Notes under the pieces: model-generated
The model's database searches: none
Told to the model about the DNA's origin: nothing
What the model saw: only the letters and a program-made list of their open reading frames with translations
In this document: positions 51,475 through 63,900 of the stretch, piece after piece
Position numbering within the stretch: position 1 is the first letter of the stretch
How the letters are laid out: every line of letters starts with the position of its first letter
Program-made: the position numbers and the translations under genes
DNA from: Kappaphycus alvarezii
Lineage: Eukaryota; Rhodophyta; Florideophyceae; Gigartinales; Solieriaceae
Direction of reading: 5' to 3'
NCBI GenBank assembly: GCA_002205965.3
Contig: NADL03000698.1
Coordinates: 1 to 64,000, forward strand
Length of the DNA stretch: 64,000 nucleotides

Positions 51475-52981
51475 TCACGCCTCCTCGTCAACAACCTTGG
51501 TCTCAGCCTTCGGCGGGCAGAACATGCCACCATAATGGGGCCAATACAAGAGCGGGATTAGGAATGCGGTACCAATAACGATAAAGCCGAGGATGAAGAA
51601 ACCATCACGAATACCCTCTCCAGTTCCGTCACCGGAGTTGACCAAGAAACCACCTGCTACGGCACCGAAGTTACCACCAGCACCGACGATGCCAGAGATA
51701 GCCCCTGTGGCTGAAGGGTTCACGAACGGTACGATACCGAAGGTACAACCCTCGGCCATTTGAACGAGGAAGGAGAACAGGATGAGAACAGGCACTGCGG
51801 CGCCGAGAACAGAGATGCGAGAGAAGATGACGAACATGCACCCCTCACCGGCTTGCACGATGAAGAAAGCCCAGAGGCGCCCACGCATGCCGAACCGCTT
51901 TGCCATCAAGTCGGAGAAGATTCCACCGATGGAACGGGCAAAAATGTTCATGAGACCGAACAGACTCGCAATGAGGCCAGCGGTGGACTTTTCCAGCTTG
52001 AAAAAGTCTTGGAAGTAGGTGGCGAGGTTTCCGTTCATGATAAGCTCAACTCCGAAGCACCCAGCATACAGCAAGAAGAGAATCCACACCCTCCAATTGC
52101 CAGCAGCCTTGCCCATGGCAACGAACGGGTTGGTCTTTTCCTTTTTCCCGGACTTAATGAGGTCTGCATAGTTACCCTGGGGAAGATCGTCCGTTAGGAA
52201 CCACATAGCAACGGAGGTGAGAACGAGGGCGCCGCCCGGAATGATCATTGCGTAACGCCAGGCCTTGTCCGTAGCCTCCAACTGCGATAAGCTGGTACAT
52301 CCAGGCTCGTCGATCTGTTCGGGATGGCAAAGACCTTTCTCGTCAAAGCCAATGCCGTTGCGGATACCGTTAGCAATGAGAGGCATGATGGCGTTGGTGA
52401 CACCACCACCAAGGTTACCCCACCCGGCGGAGGTAGCGTTGGCGGTACCGACAATGTTTCCAGAGAACATAATCGAGGTCCAGAATTGGGTCACAACAAA
52501 AGTAGCCCCCACGAAACCAATGAAGAAGCGTGCAGTAGTCCACTGGGCGTAAGAGTTGGCGGTACCGACCAGGAATACTGGAAGAGAGAAGATGCCCAGG
52601 AGAGAGCTCTGGGCGAGACGGGGCCGAAACGATCACAGAACGGACCGACTACGAGACGCATGAGAATGGTACCAGCGACGGCAATAATGTTCTGGATCTT
52701 AAAGTTACTCTTGTTAAGCCATGGAGTGACCGGGCTGTTACGAATCTCGGCCTGGAGCGGAGCGAGAGCGAACCACCCGAAGAAAGCGAGAAAGAAGGAA
52801 AACCACGCAAAGTGGAAAGCACGCATGTGCGGGCGGGCGAACGAAAATATTCTTACTACCTTAGCTTTCCCGTTCTCGTCGACGGGGAGGCGAAACTGGG
52901 GGTCTCATCGACTTGAGTCGGCTCCGGAGTCGGCTCCGGCGTCGGGGCCGAGAGCTCTGTGGGAGGTGCAGCAGCGGCCAT
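51475..52981 (-). CDS. NRT2: High-affinity nitrate transporter, NRT2/NNP family (two apparent frameshifts)
   Basis: This plasma-membrane major-facilitator carrier imports nitrate (and possibly nitrite) with protons. Three frames join into about 502 residues, the family's normal length. The N-terminus is MAAAAPPTELS, followed by a Pro/Glu repeat, then RLPVDENGKAK and FSFARPHMRAFHFAWFSFF, the typical NRT2 entry to helix 1. Arg in LMRLVVGP (about residue 109) and Arg in FARSIGGIFSD are the substrate-binding arginines. GWGNLGGGVTNAIMPL and SGIVGAGGNFGAVAGG are the nitrate signatures. The central loop is short, as in algae and plants. The frame breaks at 52,898-52,902 and 52,620-52,623, both G runs on the plus strand that are one base short. 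ATG at 52,981 is the first in frame. There are no introns. Confidence 0.93.
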
Positions 52982-53096
52982 TAGAAAATGTTACGCGTAG
53001 CTAGGCTCGTACAACTATACTCCGTAGCGGCTGGATCGATGTGTCCAGGTGATGGCAATTTCGATGGTGGCAGGACAGCTATCGGGACCGAAGCCC

Positions 53097-53103
53097 TTAT
53101 ATA
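53097..53103 (-). promoter_or_regulatory. Candidate TATA box of the nitrate transporter
   Basis: The minus strand reads GGTATATAAGGG, with TATATAA 116-122 bp upstream of the ATG. The spacing suits a leader of about 85-90 bases. I cannot identify nitrogen-responsive elements. The 600 bp further upstream hold no repeat I recognise. Confidence 0.5.
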
Positions 53104-54611
53104 CCAAACAATTCGAAATAGGCAGAGTACTTGGAGTTGTCGTTTACGTCAAGCAAGCTTACGCTTGCAGTACTGTGTTGCTAGCTCTGGCCCAGAGCGC
53201 TATACGGCTGTGAAATGGAAGATAAGTTAAGAGACGACGGGTTACAAGATTGCGCTTTAGTGTAGACACAAGGTTTCGCGGTGTTGCTATCCACGGAAGT
53301 AACTCCTGCACATGGGCCGTAAAGATGTGAGTCGGAATGATTTCGGAAGGAAGGGGTTGCACACATCCACATGGAAATTGAACGCGTTGTATGGCGCAAT
53401 ATGTGGGTTCATACATGTGATCACCATGGATGCCGTGGATCTGTCGGTCCCGGACACAGGCTAGCTTGGGGAACTTCTGCTTCGCTCAAGGAATTAGTGT
53501 CTGGGAGTGCCGCCCGTTTGAGGCCTTGTTCGGCGACAGAGGAGACAGTTTATTGCAAACGAATGCATATTTTATTCGGTATTTTTGGTTGTATTGGAAC
53601 AATGCATCTGTCGCAATGACCGAAACCCTATTCTTCCCCTATTTTTGGCTTTTGGCCACAACCAGGGTATGTCTATTATTGAATTGTTCGTTTGACGAAG
53701 ATGCTTACAGGGTTGCAGAACTTGATTTCGCATGAGACTTCAACTTCATTGATTTGGTCCGTTTCGCTATTTCAAAAGCGTTTTTATGAATTTCGAGGAG
53801 CCTAGGACTCTTCTGATAGATCAACCGAAACCAATAGCCTAAATTAAAAAGCAAAACCACCCGTACTGCTATGCAAGCCACGCTTCATGGCCCGATATGG
53901 AACGAATTAAGTTCGCGAGACGGTTAATACGTTGCACAACGCCAATTATAGACTACCCCCGATTTTCAGTCCTCCAAAGCCTCGCAGTGAACACACTCCC
54001 TATTTGTGCCAAAGGTAGTACGTCAAGGTTAAGTAAAATGTTATAATCCATCAAAGCAAATGATTCATGCGTGAAGCACTCTTACGGATTTGTTCGAAAC
54101 AACATCTGATCACTGTTTCACAGATCACCTCGGGGAGTAGTTGATGGACTATAGTATTTCGAGACAACGAGTTGTTGAAAAACTCAAGAGCCATCGGCAC
54201 TACACTTTAAATACATATTACCGGATTAAAACCAAACTTCTCGATGTAACTCCGGTGTGAGGGAAATTCTGTATCAACGACAAGTCCCGTTGGGAGTTAT
54301 TCCCAACGGACCTTGCCTCTTGAGTAGCCCACTAGCTACACCGCATAGGAGGGCGACGAAGTCGGTGACCAAGATTTTTGTTCAGGAGGGGAATTGGACT
54401 TTTCTGAGAGGCTAGTGGTAGATGAGTAGGTAACAGTTGTGAAAAGTGTTTTTTATAACGCGTCTTTCCACGTTTAAGACACGATTCATTCAGCGGGAAC
54501 TCAGCTCATACATCTGTCGCACTAAACCAAACCCCAATTTCTCCATTTCTAGTTTTTTTCTCACCTCGGAAATCGCTAAACGCGAATATTTCGCTTCGCT
54601 AGTTGAAGTTT
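53104..54611. other. Upstream intergenic region without assignable gene
   Basis: Short ORFs exist (for example 53,371-53,619 and 53,430-53,735, plus strand), but none has recognisable motifs, and their composition looks non-coding. This is the likely regulatory flank of the transporter. Confidence 0.35.
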
Positions 54612-55040
54612 AAATAGGAAGAAATCGTCGAGGATGGATTCTCAGGACCAATTATCCCAGAACGGAGATGTTGCAAACGATAAAAGTCTTACCGAATTAT
54701 ATTTGTGGGAACATGAAAAGTTGTTTAAGGACAGAGTGTCAAGGGATACAATTGAGTATAAGCGGGACAGGTTTTACTATTTGTTCAGTGAATAATGTAA
54801 TAAAAACTTTTCATAGGTTAGAAATTGGCTTTCAAATTCTGAATCATTTGGGTATCTAGTTCAAGCTGTCTCCTAATACGCTTGTCCTCCCTCAGGGGAA
54901 GCAGTTCAGTCAGCTTATACGGACTTTTCAGGTAGCCTTAAAGCCTTAACAAAACATACTAAATATCATATTGTGAATTGATGAGAACCTTGAGGACGAA
55001 AAAGTCGAGAATTACATAAAATCAAGATAAATATATGTAT
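54612..55040 (-). repeat. Solo or partial LTR of family 1 (old subfamily)
   Basis: AAATCGTCGAGGATGGATTC, CAGGACCAATTATCCCAGAA, GATGTTGCAAACGATAAAAG and AAACATACTAAATATCAT follow the family-1 LTR in the same orientation as copy B. CAGGACCAATTAT matches copy C's LTR more closely. No internal sequence adjoins it, so it is a solo LTR or a fragment. Confidence 0.65.
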
Positions 55041-55351
55041 GTACTCCTCAAATTCTTCGTTCCCGACATAAGAGTAAAAACATCTTCCATATTATCCAGA
55101 ATACTAATCAAGTCCCTAAAATTTCTCTCGAGAGGCCCAGAATAATTGATAGTCTTCTCATAGATATCAAATTAATTTAGTACCTCCCTCAGACCCTCAA
55201 TTTTCACTCACTTTCCGAGCAGAGAATTGTAGGAACACGTTTAGGACCACAATTAAGTAGTTATATTTCAATTTTTATTACGTATATCGAACTATCCTTA
55301 CCTAATACTACTGAAATTAGCATGTGGAACCTGTTGTGTACAAAAGTTCGA

Positions 55352-55432
55352 CGTATAGGTGGTAAATCTTTATTAGTTGTACAATGTCGCACAGAAGCGT
55401 GCGGAATGTATTCATAAATTAACGTATAGAAC
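55352..55432 (-). repeat. LINE 3' tail fragment
   Basis: On the minus strand AATTTATGAATACATTCCGC, ACGCTTCTGTGCGACATTGT, then ACAACTAATAAAGATTTACCACC match the 3' untranslated end of LINE remnants 2 and 4. No coding part adjoins, so it is a 5'-truncated insertion or a non-autonomous element borrowing that tail. Confidence 0.75.
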
Positions 55433-56075
55433 GTATCGCGACAAACAAATATATCATAATTCTTATCCTGAAGGTTCAAAAACGGAAACCATAAAATGAA
55501 AAAACAAAAAATTATTGCGACATTTCAATTTACATCCCTCCAGGCTGGGTGATACTTCCGCGAATGGACACAATCAAGCAATCCTAGTCCCCAATGTTCG
55601 AATTCCTATAGATGACCTAAGGTTATAGGAACTTGTTATCGCTGTTTTAAGATAGTCCAAATGGCCAGCAGTTATTCATGTTGCGGAGATTGTGTATCGG
55701 CCCTTCTCGTGCTGTCATTTCCAATTATCAACTAAATTTCATTTGGTAATGAAATAACATATACTTGATGACCCATAATTTTCAGAAAACTCCGACATTC
55801 CGCGATAACTCGGAACTCTGGAACCACTGTGACTGTGGATACGACGCGAAAGGATTTTATGGAAACTGTATCTTTAAAATATGTCAAAAAACTGAAAAAT
55901 CTGAAGCACTGCGAACCATGAATTCCATTTGAGCCGATCCATGAAGCCCAATAATTGTTTTGTGATATGATCCAGACAATTTATTATATTTTCAATATAT
56001 TTCGAGAATAAGTGGCAGCAGGATTCTTTGCGGTAATTTCAGATGTTTAGAAGCGAGTAAAGCTATATTTTTGCG

Positions 56076-56620
56076 TCAAAAACACACATTGCAACATATA
56101 TTTGGCCTTAGCGGATCTAGTATCATTCTTAAGAGCTTAATTGCTACCGATTTAGTCTCTAAGTGAGGCTTAAATAGTGATTTATAACGAAAAAAGAGCC
56201 TAGTACAATTGATGTTCGACAATATTTGAGAGAAAAGCCATCTTTGTTTTGAATACTGTATCTCAATCGAACTATCGTTTGCGATACGATCTGTGAAGCT
56301 TTTTTGCAGAGAATAATTCATCTGTGCTCTTCCGTAACTGGTCTTGGTCGCGAATTTTTTTCTGATATGGAGATCTTGCATAATTATTTTTCCATTTGGT
56401 ATGACACTCAGGTAGGTACAACCAATAGATTTATCCTCATCGAGAATAGTAGTTCGATATGCAACTTCAAACCCAGGAGCCAATTTGCAGGCAGTGAATA
56501 CGCCATTCCATGTATTGAAGCAGTCATAGCCAACAACATGTACAAAATAAAGAGGAAAGGGATAATTTCTAGCATAGTAAATTATTGCTTCAAAAATAGT
56601 TCCAAGGGACCTTTCTCGGC
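56076..56620 (-). CDS. Hypothetical ORF, origin unknown
   Basis: The minus-strand frame is open from about 56,620 to 56,076 (the first ATG gives 135 residues from 56,483). It includes YFVHVVGYDCFNTWNGVFTA and EVAYRTTILDEDKSIGCTYL upstream and around the Met, then a Lys/Arg-rich middle and a Cys-rich end. I recognise no family. Its length in an AT-rich region is mildly unusual, so it may be a decayed gene or transposon ORF rather than chance. Confidence 0.3.
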
Positions 56621-57679
56621 CACAATTCTAATGACATGCATCTGAAGAGTTTTTACACCTCTCTTTCTATCAAAAATGATCTGTAACAGATGTAGTGAGT
56701 AGAAATTTATCAAAATATCTCCTCTCATCTTCTTTACCATGAGAATTTACATTATAAACAACAACAGGTATAGAATATTCCATCCTACAACCAAGATCAA
56801 TTTATGAGTGAACAAAGTTTGCAGCTTTCACCCGTTTCTTTTCATCTCTTCTCCGGTTAGGATGTCAATTTATCCCTGTTAAATTCCTGTCGTAGTATAT
56901 CTGCATATGTTTCTAGCAGAGCCACATAAATTGCTTCGATGGTCCTTAACAGTCGTTCTCGTTACTATAGCATTTTTTAAGTGTTGATATGAAGGATGGG
57001 TACGAGAAGCTCTTTGGCTTCCGTCAAGCTTACTACCTCAGCGGCGGACATGCTAGGGCTTTGGGTGAACTCATGGAGACGTTTCATGGAAAACTAGTTT
57101 GAGATGTACGCCTGCCTTAAACTTTTGCACCGATTTCTCTACTTCTTCATCACATTGTTTCCTAAATGTTCGATTTGATGCCGAATATATTTTTTAGCTT
57201 CCATATGGCATAAGACAGCTGAAAGGCGAACAAATTCATGGTAATACAGTTTAAATAGCCTCATTCAATCTTCTTCACCCCCCTCAAAGTTTTTCTACTC
57301 TCACTCCTTGAAACAAATCTACACGGGCCTTTTAAACTTTAATCAGTTTTCCATATCTATAACTGCCCTTGGTAGTGTTTACAAATGACAATCTCACTGT
57401 TAGGAAACGAGTTGATTTATACGACAGGACTGAAACTCGTTTATGTCGCAGCGCAACTCTGAAAATTTTCGATATCTTCTTCTTGGTTGATTTTTTCGGT
57501 TCTTTACGTCATTATATTCACTCTGCGCTACTTGGATGGGCTAGGTTGTTCCCTAGATTTTTTTTGGCACTTTTATTAATTCATCGTCAGAGGGAAATAC
57601 ATTGTCCCCTATTACAACCTAGATATCCATTTCCATCTCAAATCCACCGAATACGTGGGAACACTGTCTTCGTACCGAA

Positions 57680-57980
57680 TATATTTTTGGAATTACGGCT
57701 CGACGTATGGGCAAACTGCGCGGTATTGCACAGCAACTGTTGCGCCAAGGCCGCCGGAACAAACGTCTAGTCGACGTCCAGCTACTACGCCACTTAACCG
57801 GGGTAGCGATCTCATTCTCGCTCGCTATGCCGCTCGCCCGGTTCTACAACCGGTCACTGCACGACTCCATGCAGAACCGATCAATGAAGTCAGGGAAACG
57901 GGTTCGACTGCTCCACGCTGGAATGAGGGACCTCAAGTTCATCGTGATTGCATTACTGTCAGTATCAACCTTCGTTTGAA
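57680..57980 (+). pseudogene. DIRS-like retrotransposon fragment (RT-RNase H connection)
   Basis: The frame from 57,707 reads RRNKRLVDVQLLRHLTGVAI, then SFSLAMPLARFYNRSLHDSM and VRLLHAGMRDLKFIV. The spacing of G..SFSLA.PLARFY...LHD and L...RDL is that of the region after RT in DIRS/Ngaro elements. These use a tyrosine recombinase instead of an integrase. The segment is GC-rich within AT-rich surroundings, marking it as an insert. No recombinase or terminal repeats are visible. Confidence 0.5.
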
Positions 57981-57999
57981 ACTTTGTTTCAGAGTCTCA

Positions 58000-60900
58000 G
58001 ACAATCTTGTTCGTATTTCGTTCATTCGCATCTATTTCTATAGCAGAATTAGATTAAATTTCGGCCAGCGGTGACCCCTTCCAATTTCTCCTCCCAGTGT
58101 GAGTGAAGTGCAATTCGATAATTCCTTGGTAATCAAATCTCTGCTTCACATTTTTTCCTCATCCCCGAGACATTTCTGGTAAATATGGTGAATAATGATA
58201 GTGCAATAGCTTCATTATTATCATCCTGTATCTGTGCATAGACCGGGCCTTCCAGACACATCGCCACCTTCACTTGTAACAGATGCGTCACTTCCATTAC
58301 CTTGGGACTCACTCTGTTTAGATCAAGTATCACCATCCTGCGTCTTCGAAACTCTTCCTCTACTCCTATTTTGACTCCAATTGTCTCAAAATATCTCCAT
58401 AATACCACTACTAGGATTTTTCATTCCCCTAAGATCGCTACCAGGAGTCCCAAATCAAATTCGGATGTCCCATTTTATTCGTAGGAACATCTATTTGTCG
58501 CCTCTTTGAGTTCTTGGATGCCTTCTCCTTTTCGTAGCTTCTTCCAACCACAGAACTACAAAATTATATTTTTTGACGCACATTCTGCAATTGTACCCCC
58601 GTGGTTTTGAAACAGCCCAACGGCAATATCCACATGTTCTCCTCATACTTTTCTTTGTATCTTATCCCCTGGAATCTATTCCTGAAGAAATTACCGTTAT
58701 TTTTTGAACTTTTATCTGTGCGTTCAAACATCCTATAAAACCTTTGCACTTTATATCCTCTTTGTGTAAGATTTAACCAAGCTTTAAGACTATAATATCC
58801 AAAAGCTTCTATTTGTCCAAGGTTTGATAAGAGTACAAACTATCTGACAATATTATGAAAAATTCAATTCTATGCTTCTCAAATTACTCAAAGAGAACTT
58901 CATCTCTATATTCTATTAAGCAGGACAGGCTACTTTTTGTTCACTTTCTGGAATTTCGTAAAAAGGTTCTAAATGGGCCGGTATCGATAATCTCCAAATG
59001 CGTCGCAATATGTCGAACACTGTGGGCGGTTTTTACTGTGGAGGTGCTAGATGGGCCAATCTAGTATACATCAGGAAGGGGGGCAAATCTACTTGAAACT
59101 GCTCTGAAACTTCGCAGCGCTTGGCGCCCGTTCAAAAGTAAATTTTGTATCTCACACTGAAAACACTTAACCTTTTTTAAGCTAGTATGAAGACTATTGA
59201 TTGAAAATTGAGAAAGAAAGTTTAGTAGTAGTGACATTCGTGACAATTGTCAACAGCACATAAATATATAATCTGCACAGGGATATTTCTGACTTCTATT
59301 TTTGCGGAGTATTATGAAAGGTTGACCACTTGTGTGTGGGATACTTGCAGTCACTTAGACTCGTTATTTAATTAATATAACTGGGCTTGTTACTACTTTT
59401 ACTGTTTCAATTCTTGAATTTAACTTTGTATTCCGGTTTTATGTAACATTTGCTCTCTGTAGTAGACAATATTAGTATCCGAAAAGGCTCCCATTAGCCT
59501 TCCTGGGAATTTATTTGAGGTGAGGACTATGCACTTCAATTAGGAAATTGATAATACACATTTTGACCTTTCGAGTTTTTTTTACAGATTTCGGACCTTA
59601 TTTAAGCATAGCATCGTTCATACAATTGTATTGTGAGTTTTCCAGCTCACAATATTTCTATGATTGCTGCTTGTATTCCTACCGTGTTATATTTTCTAGT
59701 ATAAACTTAAAATTTCTTGAAAGTAACTTTTATAATTTAAATTTTCGTATCCTATGGAAAATGGAAACGGAAATGGACGGATGGCAAATTTGTCACCATA
59801 AGGTCCTCGCCTGATTCTTAGTTTTAAACACTGATATATCACAAGACATACCACATTTAGTGGTTCAGCACTTTGAGTTTTCACGCATAAATGATATGGC
59901 AGAAGTTTTGATTTTTGAATCAAAAAATAAGAAAAAAACTCAGTAATGTCTTTAAAACAGCGTTTAATTTTTTTAAAACAATACTTTTCGGATGCAATCT
60001 CGGGAGATTAATGACAATTATAACAATCAAACGCAAGAATCCATTTATTTTCGTCATTTTTATGGCTACAGCCTTTTTCGCTTTGGTTCCTTGTGTAGAT
60101 CTCTGTCAACTAAAGACATTGAAATGAATCCAGAATAAGTTTTATAGTTTCTGAAAGACCATATAATTGGATAAAATTTACAAGTTTGCAACATGATAGC
60201 GGTATCTTTTCTAGAATAAATTCTTCACTACAACTAATATGTATTTTCTTTGCATGATTTAATTAATATTCATGCTTTTGCCCACTTTATCCATTGAGAC
60301 GCCAAGCTATGCCATATTTTAATTATTCTTTACTTTTCATCTGCATTTGTAATATTTTAAAAAACGATAGGAGATATACAGCGTTGTAGTAATCTTGGAC
60401 TTCGCGCTGCCTAAAATATACAAAAAGAATAAAATGAGACTCTTTTTTACGAAAAAGACTTAATTTCTTTTATTTTCGCGATTTTAGAGTAGAAAATACC
60501 AGAAAACACTCCATAGTTGAAAAATTGAATCCCTTGTCCTAATGCATAATAAGTTACCCAAAGTACTCAATAAGAACGTTGATTACAAACAAAATGAAAC
60601 TTGAGTAGAGTCACAAGAACCAAAATCACATTTATTCAACGCCCATTTTAAAACTCACTCTTTTTAGCTCTCCAAAGTCTCGTAATAAAAAGCACCTATT
60701 TTCTATTTATTCAAAAATATGAACATCGAGTCTCACAGCTATGAATTTTCGTTCCTGATTCGTAAAAGAATATTAACTTATAAGTATGCGAGGTTTTAAT
60801 TTACATGACTAGTATATTTAACTTTATATGCATACTCTGGAGCAAATTTCACAGATACATGACAACAGTAGAGTGTATGAGCTCCATGCAATGGATCTAC

Positions 60901-63900
60901 ATGTACAATTAAATTAAGTGGTGAGAGTATGAAAAAGAAAGGTGAGTCTCAGGTAGATTAACTACCAATCTACATCTGCAGATACCTCTTTCTGAAAATA
61001 CAACAAGACAAAAATTCCAGGATTGTCCAGAATCGAATACTCTGTCGCTTTTTAACCCGATAGATTATCATTTGATCTCGCATAATTTGAACATTTTTGA
61101 ATATTCAACCGTTCATGTGTTTTGGTACCCTCCTTGTAAGTCAGAATACAGGAAATTGAATTTCCTGCATTCTGACTTCATTGAATTGAAAAAATTGAAT
61201 TAATGGATTCTTGCTTGCGATAAAGAAAACAGTACAAACCAAAAATATTCAGTTCCACATCATTATATGAAAAGGAAAATATTTGGGTCTGTAAGTCCCT
61301 GAAATATATGCTAATGATGAAACTAGAGGAAAACATAAGCTTTTTTCACATGAAACAATTGCTTCGTAACAGATCTAGATCTTCCTATTAGTTTCAAATT
61401 AAAAAGATCTGTATTTTTGCGAATAAATTTCTGAAACTATGCATAACTTCATGATATAATACATGACGCGCCTGCACCGACCATTCTTCAATCCCGAGTT
61501 TTCACAGCAGAGAAAAATCATTACCCTGCTCTGTATTGTCAATAACAAAGATCATAACTATCATAAGTAAATAACTTATCCCAAGATTTGAAAAGAAGAG
61601 ATAGGTAATCAATTCCCACTCACATCCAATAGGCAATCTAGATGTTATTCAAAGTAGAAACAGATTAAAATTTGACTCTTTAGTAAGATGGTAGATTTAT
61701 TGTAACTTCTTTTGATATTTCCACCCAGAACTTGCAAAAATTATGGTTATACCTACTTTGAGCTTCGCGATATAAAAGAACCCCCACAAATAACGAGAAT
61801 AACCAAAAACCAAAAATCAAACTTAACCGAAATAATTGCCTCCCTTCGCTCATTCGGTGGACTGCAAGTGACTGGGAAAATAATGTCACGGCTGTGTTAA
61901 CAAAATCAGTAGTTATTGAATCTAGATAAGAGGATTTTTGGTGAATACAAGTTCTCTTCTTTTTTTTTGCGGTGCAAATGAAATCTTTTAAAGTCTAATT
62001 TTTTGCAATCTATTTGTATATCGAAACTTTAGAGTTCAATACTTCCCGTATCCCCTAGAAATTCCTTATTTTAGCACATTGCGTAGGAGGGTTTTCTTAA
62101 AAGACAAATTTTGAATCATAATTTCCTCTTAGGAGAAATTTGAAGCTAATTAAAGACAGTTTAAAGTTCCAGGACAGGTCGCAGGTACTTCTCCCCATAT
62201 TTCGGCTCTTCTGATTTGTAAAGTTGTTTTTAGAGTCTTTTTCTTAAATTTGGCCAAAATTTATTAAATAATCTCTCTCGAGCGGGATTAAAAACCTTCC
62301 AGCTGTTTCGAATCTATTACAGGCAAAAAATGAGTACAATTCATCTAAACGCTTGAATATTTTAGATATATAGCTCTATCGTGTATAATGTGTTGTAAGG
62401 GAACTGATAAAACATGTCAAGTAGAGAACCTCCTTAAAATTTATAATTTTCAGCTTCGAAACGATCTCTTTTACTTGCTCAATGCTAACTTCATTATCCT
62501 TCGGAATCAAACGCACAAAAATGTTCAAATTTTGTAGAAAATATCTGACAGAACGATCATTTATTGTGTCCGCAGCTGCCCTATTTGTATTTCAATAGCC
62601 CCTTTATATGCAAAAGATACTATCCTGTTCGTTATAATAATTCTTTAGGATAACCAAATTTATATTGCATACGTCGATACACCAATAGATTTACGTGTAC
62701 ATGGACTGAAAGACAACTCTGATCCTCAAATAGAGGTAGTGGAAAATGTCGCATCCTCTTCTCAGCTCTTCATTGAGAAGAAAACTTAAAAACTTCTTGC
62801 TCGGCATAACTGAACAACAGAAGTGGACCGATCATTCACATGTCACTAATAGCAATATTTCTTCCTTCTGTTACTTGATTAATTTCCTATTATGAGTAAT
62901 TATTCTCATTATGAATTGTTACTATCAACTTAAGCTACTGTTAAGCGATATTTCGTCAGTTTTATTATAAAATACCTCCGATTGGATCGAAGAATGATTC
63001 TGTCGCTTTAATTTGTCTACCAAAATCTATTTCGATCAATTTAGGGAGCAGTTTGTGGTAGGAACTGAATTTCTGTAGAACTCGTGGTATGTTCTGGAAC
63101 TTTTCTGCTTCAATTTTGGCTGCAGGATACTACGTTTAAATTTGGACACTTTTTAAGAACATTATTGAGTTATGCTTTTACTATGTTAAAGTTATGAAGA
63201 ATATTTTGATATAGACGTTGATCATCGGAGTAAGCTACAAATGGTTTATTCTTACCTCACTTATCATCTTGACCGCTACACAAACTAAACAAGTAAGACT
63301 CTGATCTTTCAAAGTCAATTTTTCCTTACGTTTGGTTGCGGTAAGTCATTTCGTACTTTTCGTATCCAGGGAGTGTATTTCTAACTTTCGAAAGAGATTT
63401 TCGTTAATTGGTACATGCTTCTTTTGAAATATTCAACACAGCTTTTGGTTTCAAGTCTTGATATTGAAGAATTTCTTAGCCTTTAGTACCCAAATAAGAC
63501 ATACGGAAAGCAAAAAAGAGTTAAAAAGTATTTCCAAATGACGAGATAGTAGAGGCTTACGTATTAGATCTCTGAAAAAGTAGGAGGAGGACTTTGATGG
63601 TTGAGAATGACCTTCTGGGTTGCATACCCCAGTTTCTTTGAAATTGTGTACTAAATGAACAGCAGTAAACCATCCTCTGTGCCTTGAAGTCATACTGGGA
63701 TCTAAAAGTAGCAAGCTTTAATTCTAGATCTTCGGTAAGTTTCAATTGAAGTTTATGAAGTTATTACGGGGTAACAGTAATTAAAACTTCAAATATCAGT
63801 CAGTAAGGGTAAAAAGTTAGGATTATCTTGTTTCCTAGGAGATATACAAAATCCGTAAGTAATAGAAAGGATTTACAGGCGAAGAAAAGAGGGCGAAGGA

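Noticed and set aside
51760-53004. Long plus-strand ORFs opposite the nitrate transporter (145 and 226 residues)
   Set aside because: They are the antisense shadow of a conserved membrane-protein gene and have no recognisable domain of their own.
57369-57770. 133-residue ORF overlapping the DIRS-like fragment
   Set aside because: The recognisable similarity is in another frame; this frame shows none.
58855-59064. Another family-1 LTR near 58,900
   Set aside because: AAGCAGGACAGGCTACTTTTTGTTCACT faintly resembles the LTR at 54,760, but the match is too short to call.
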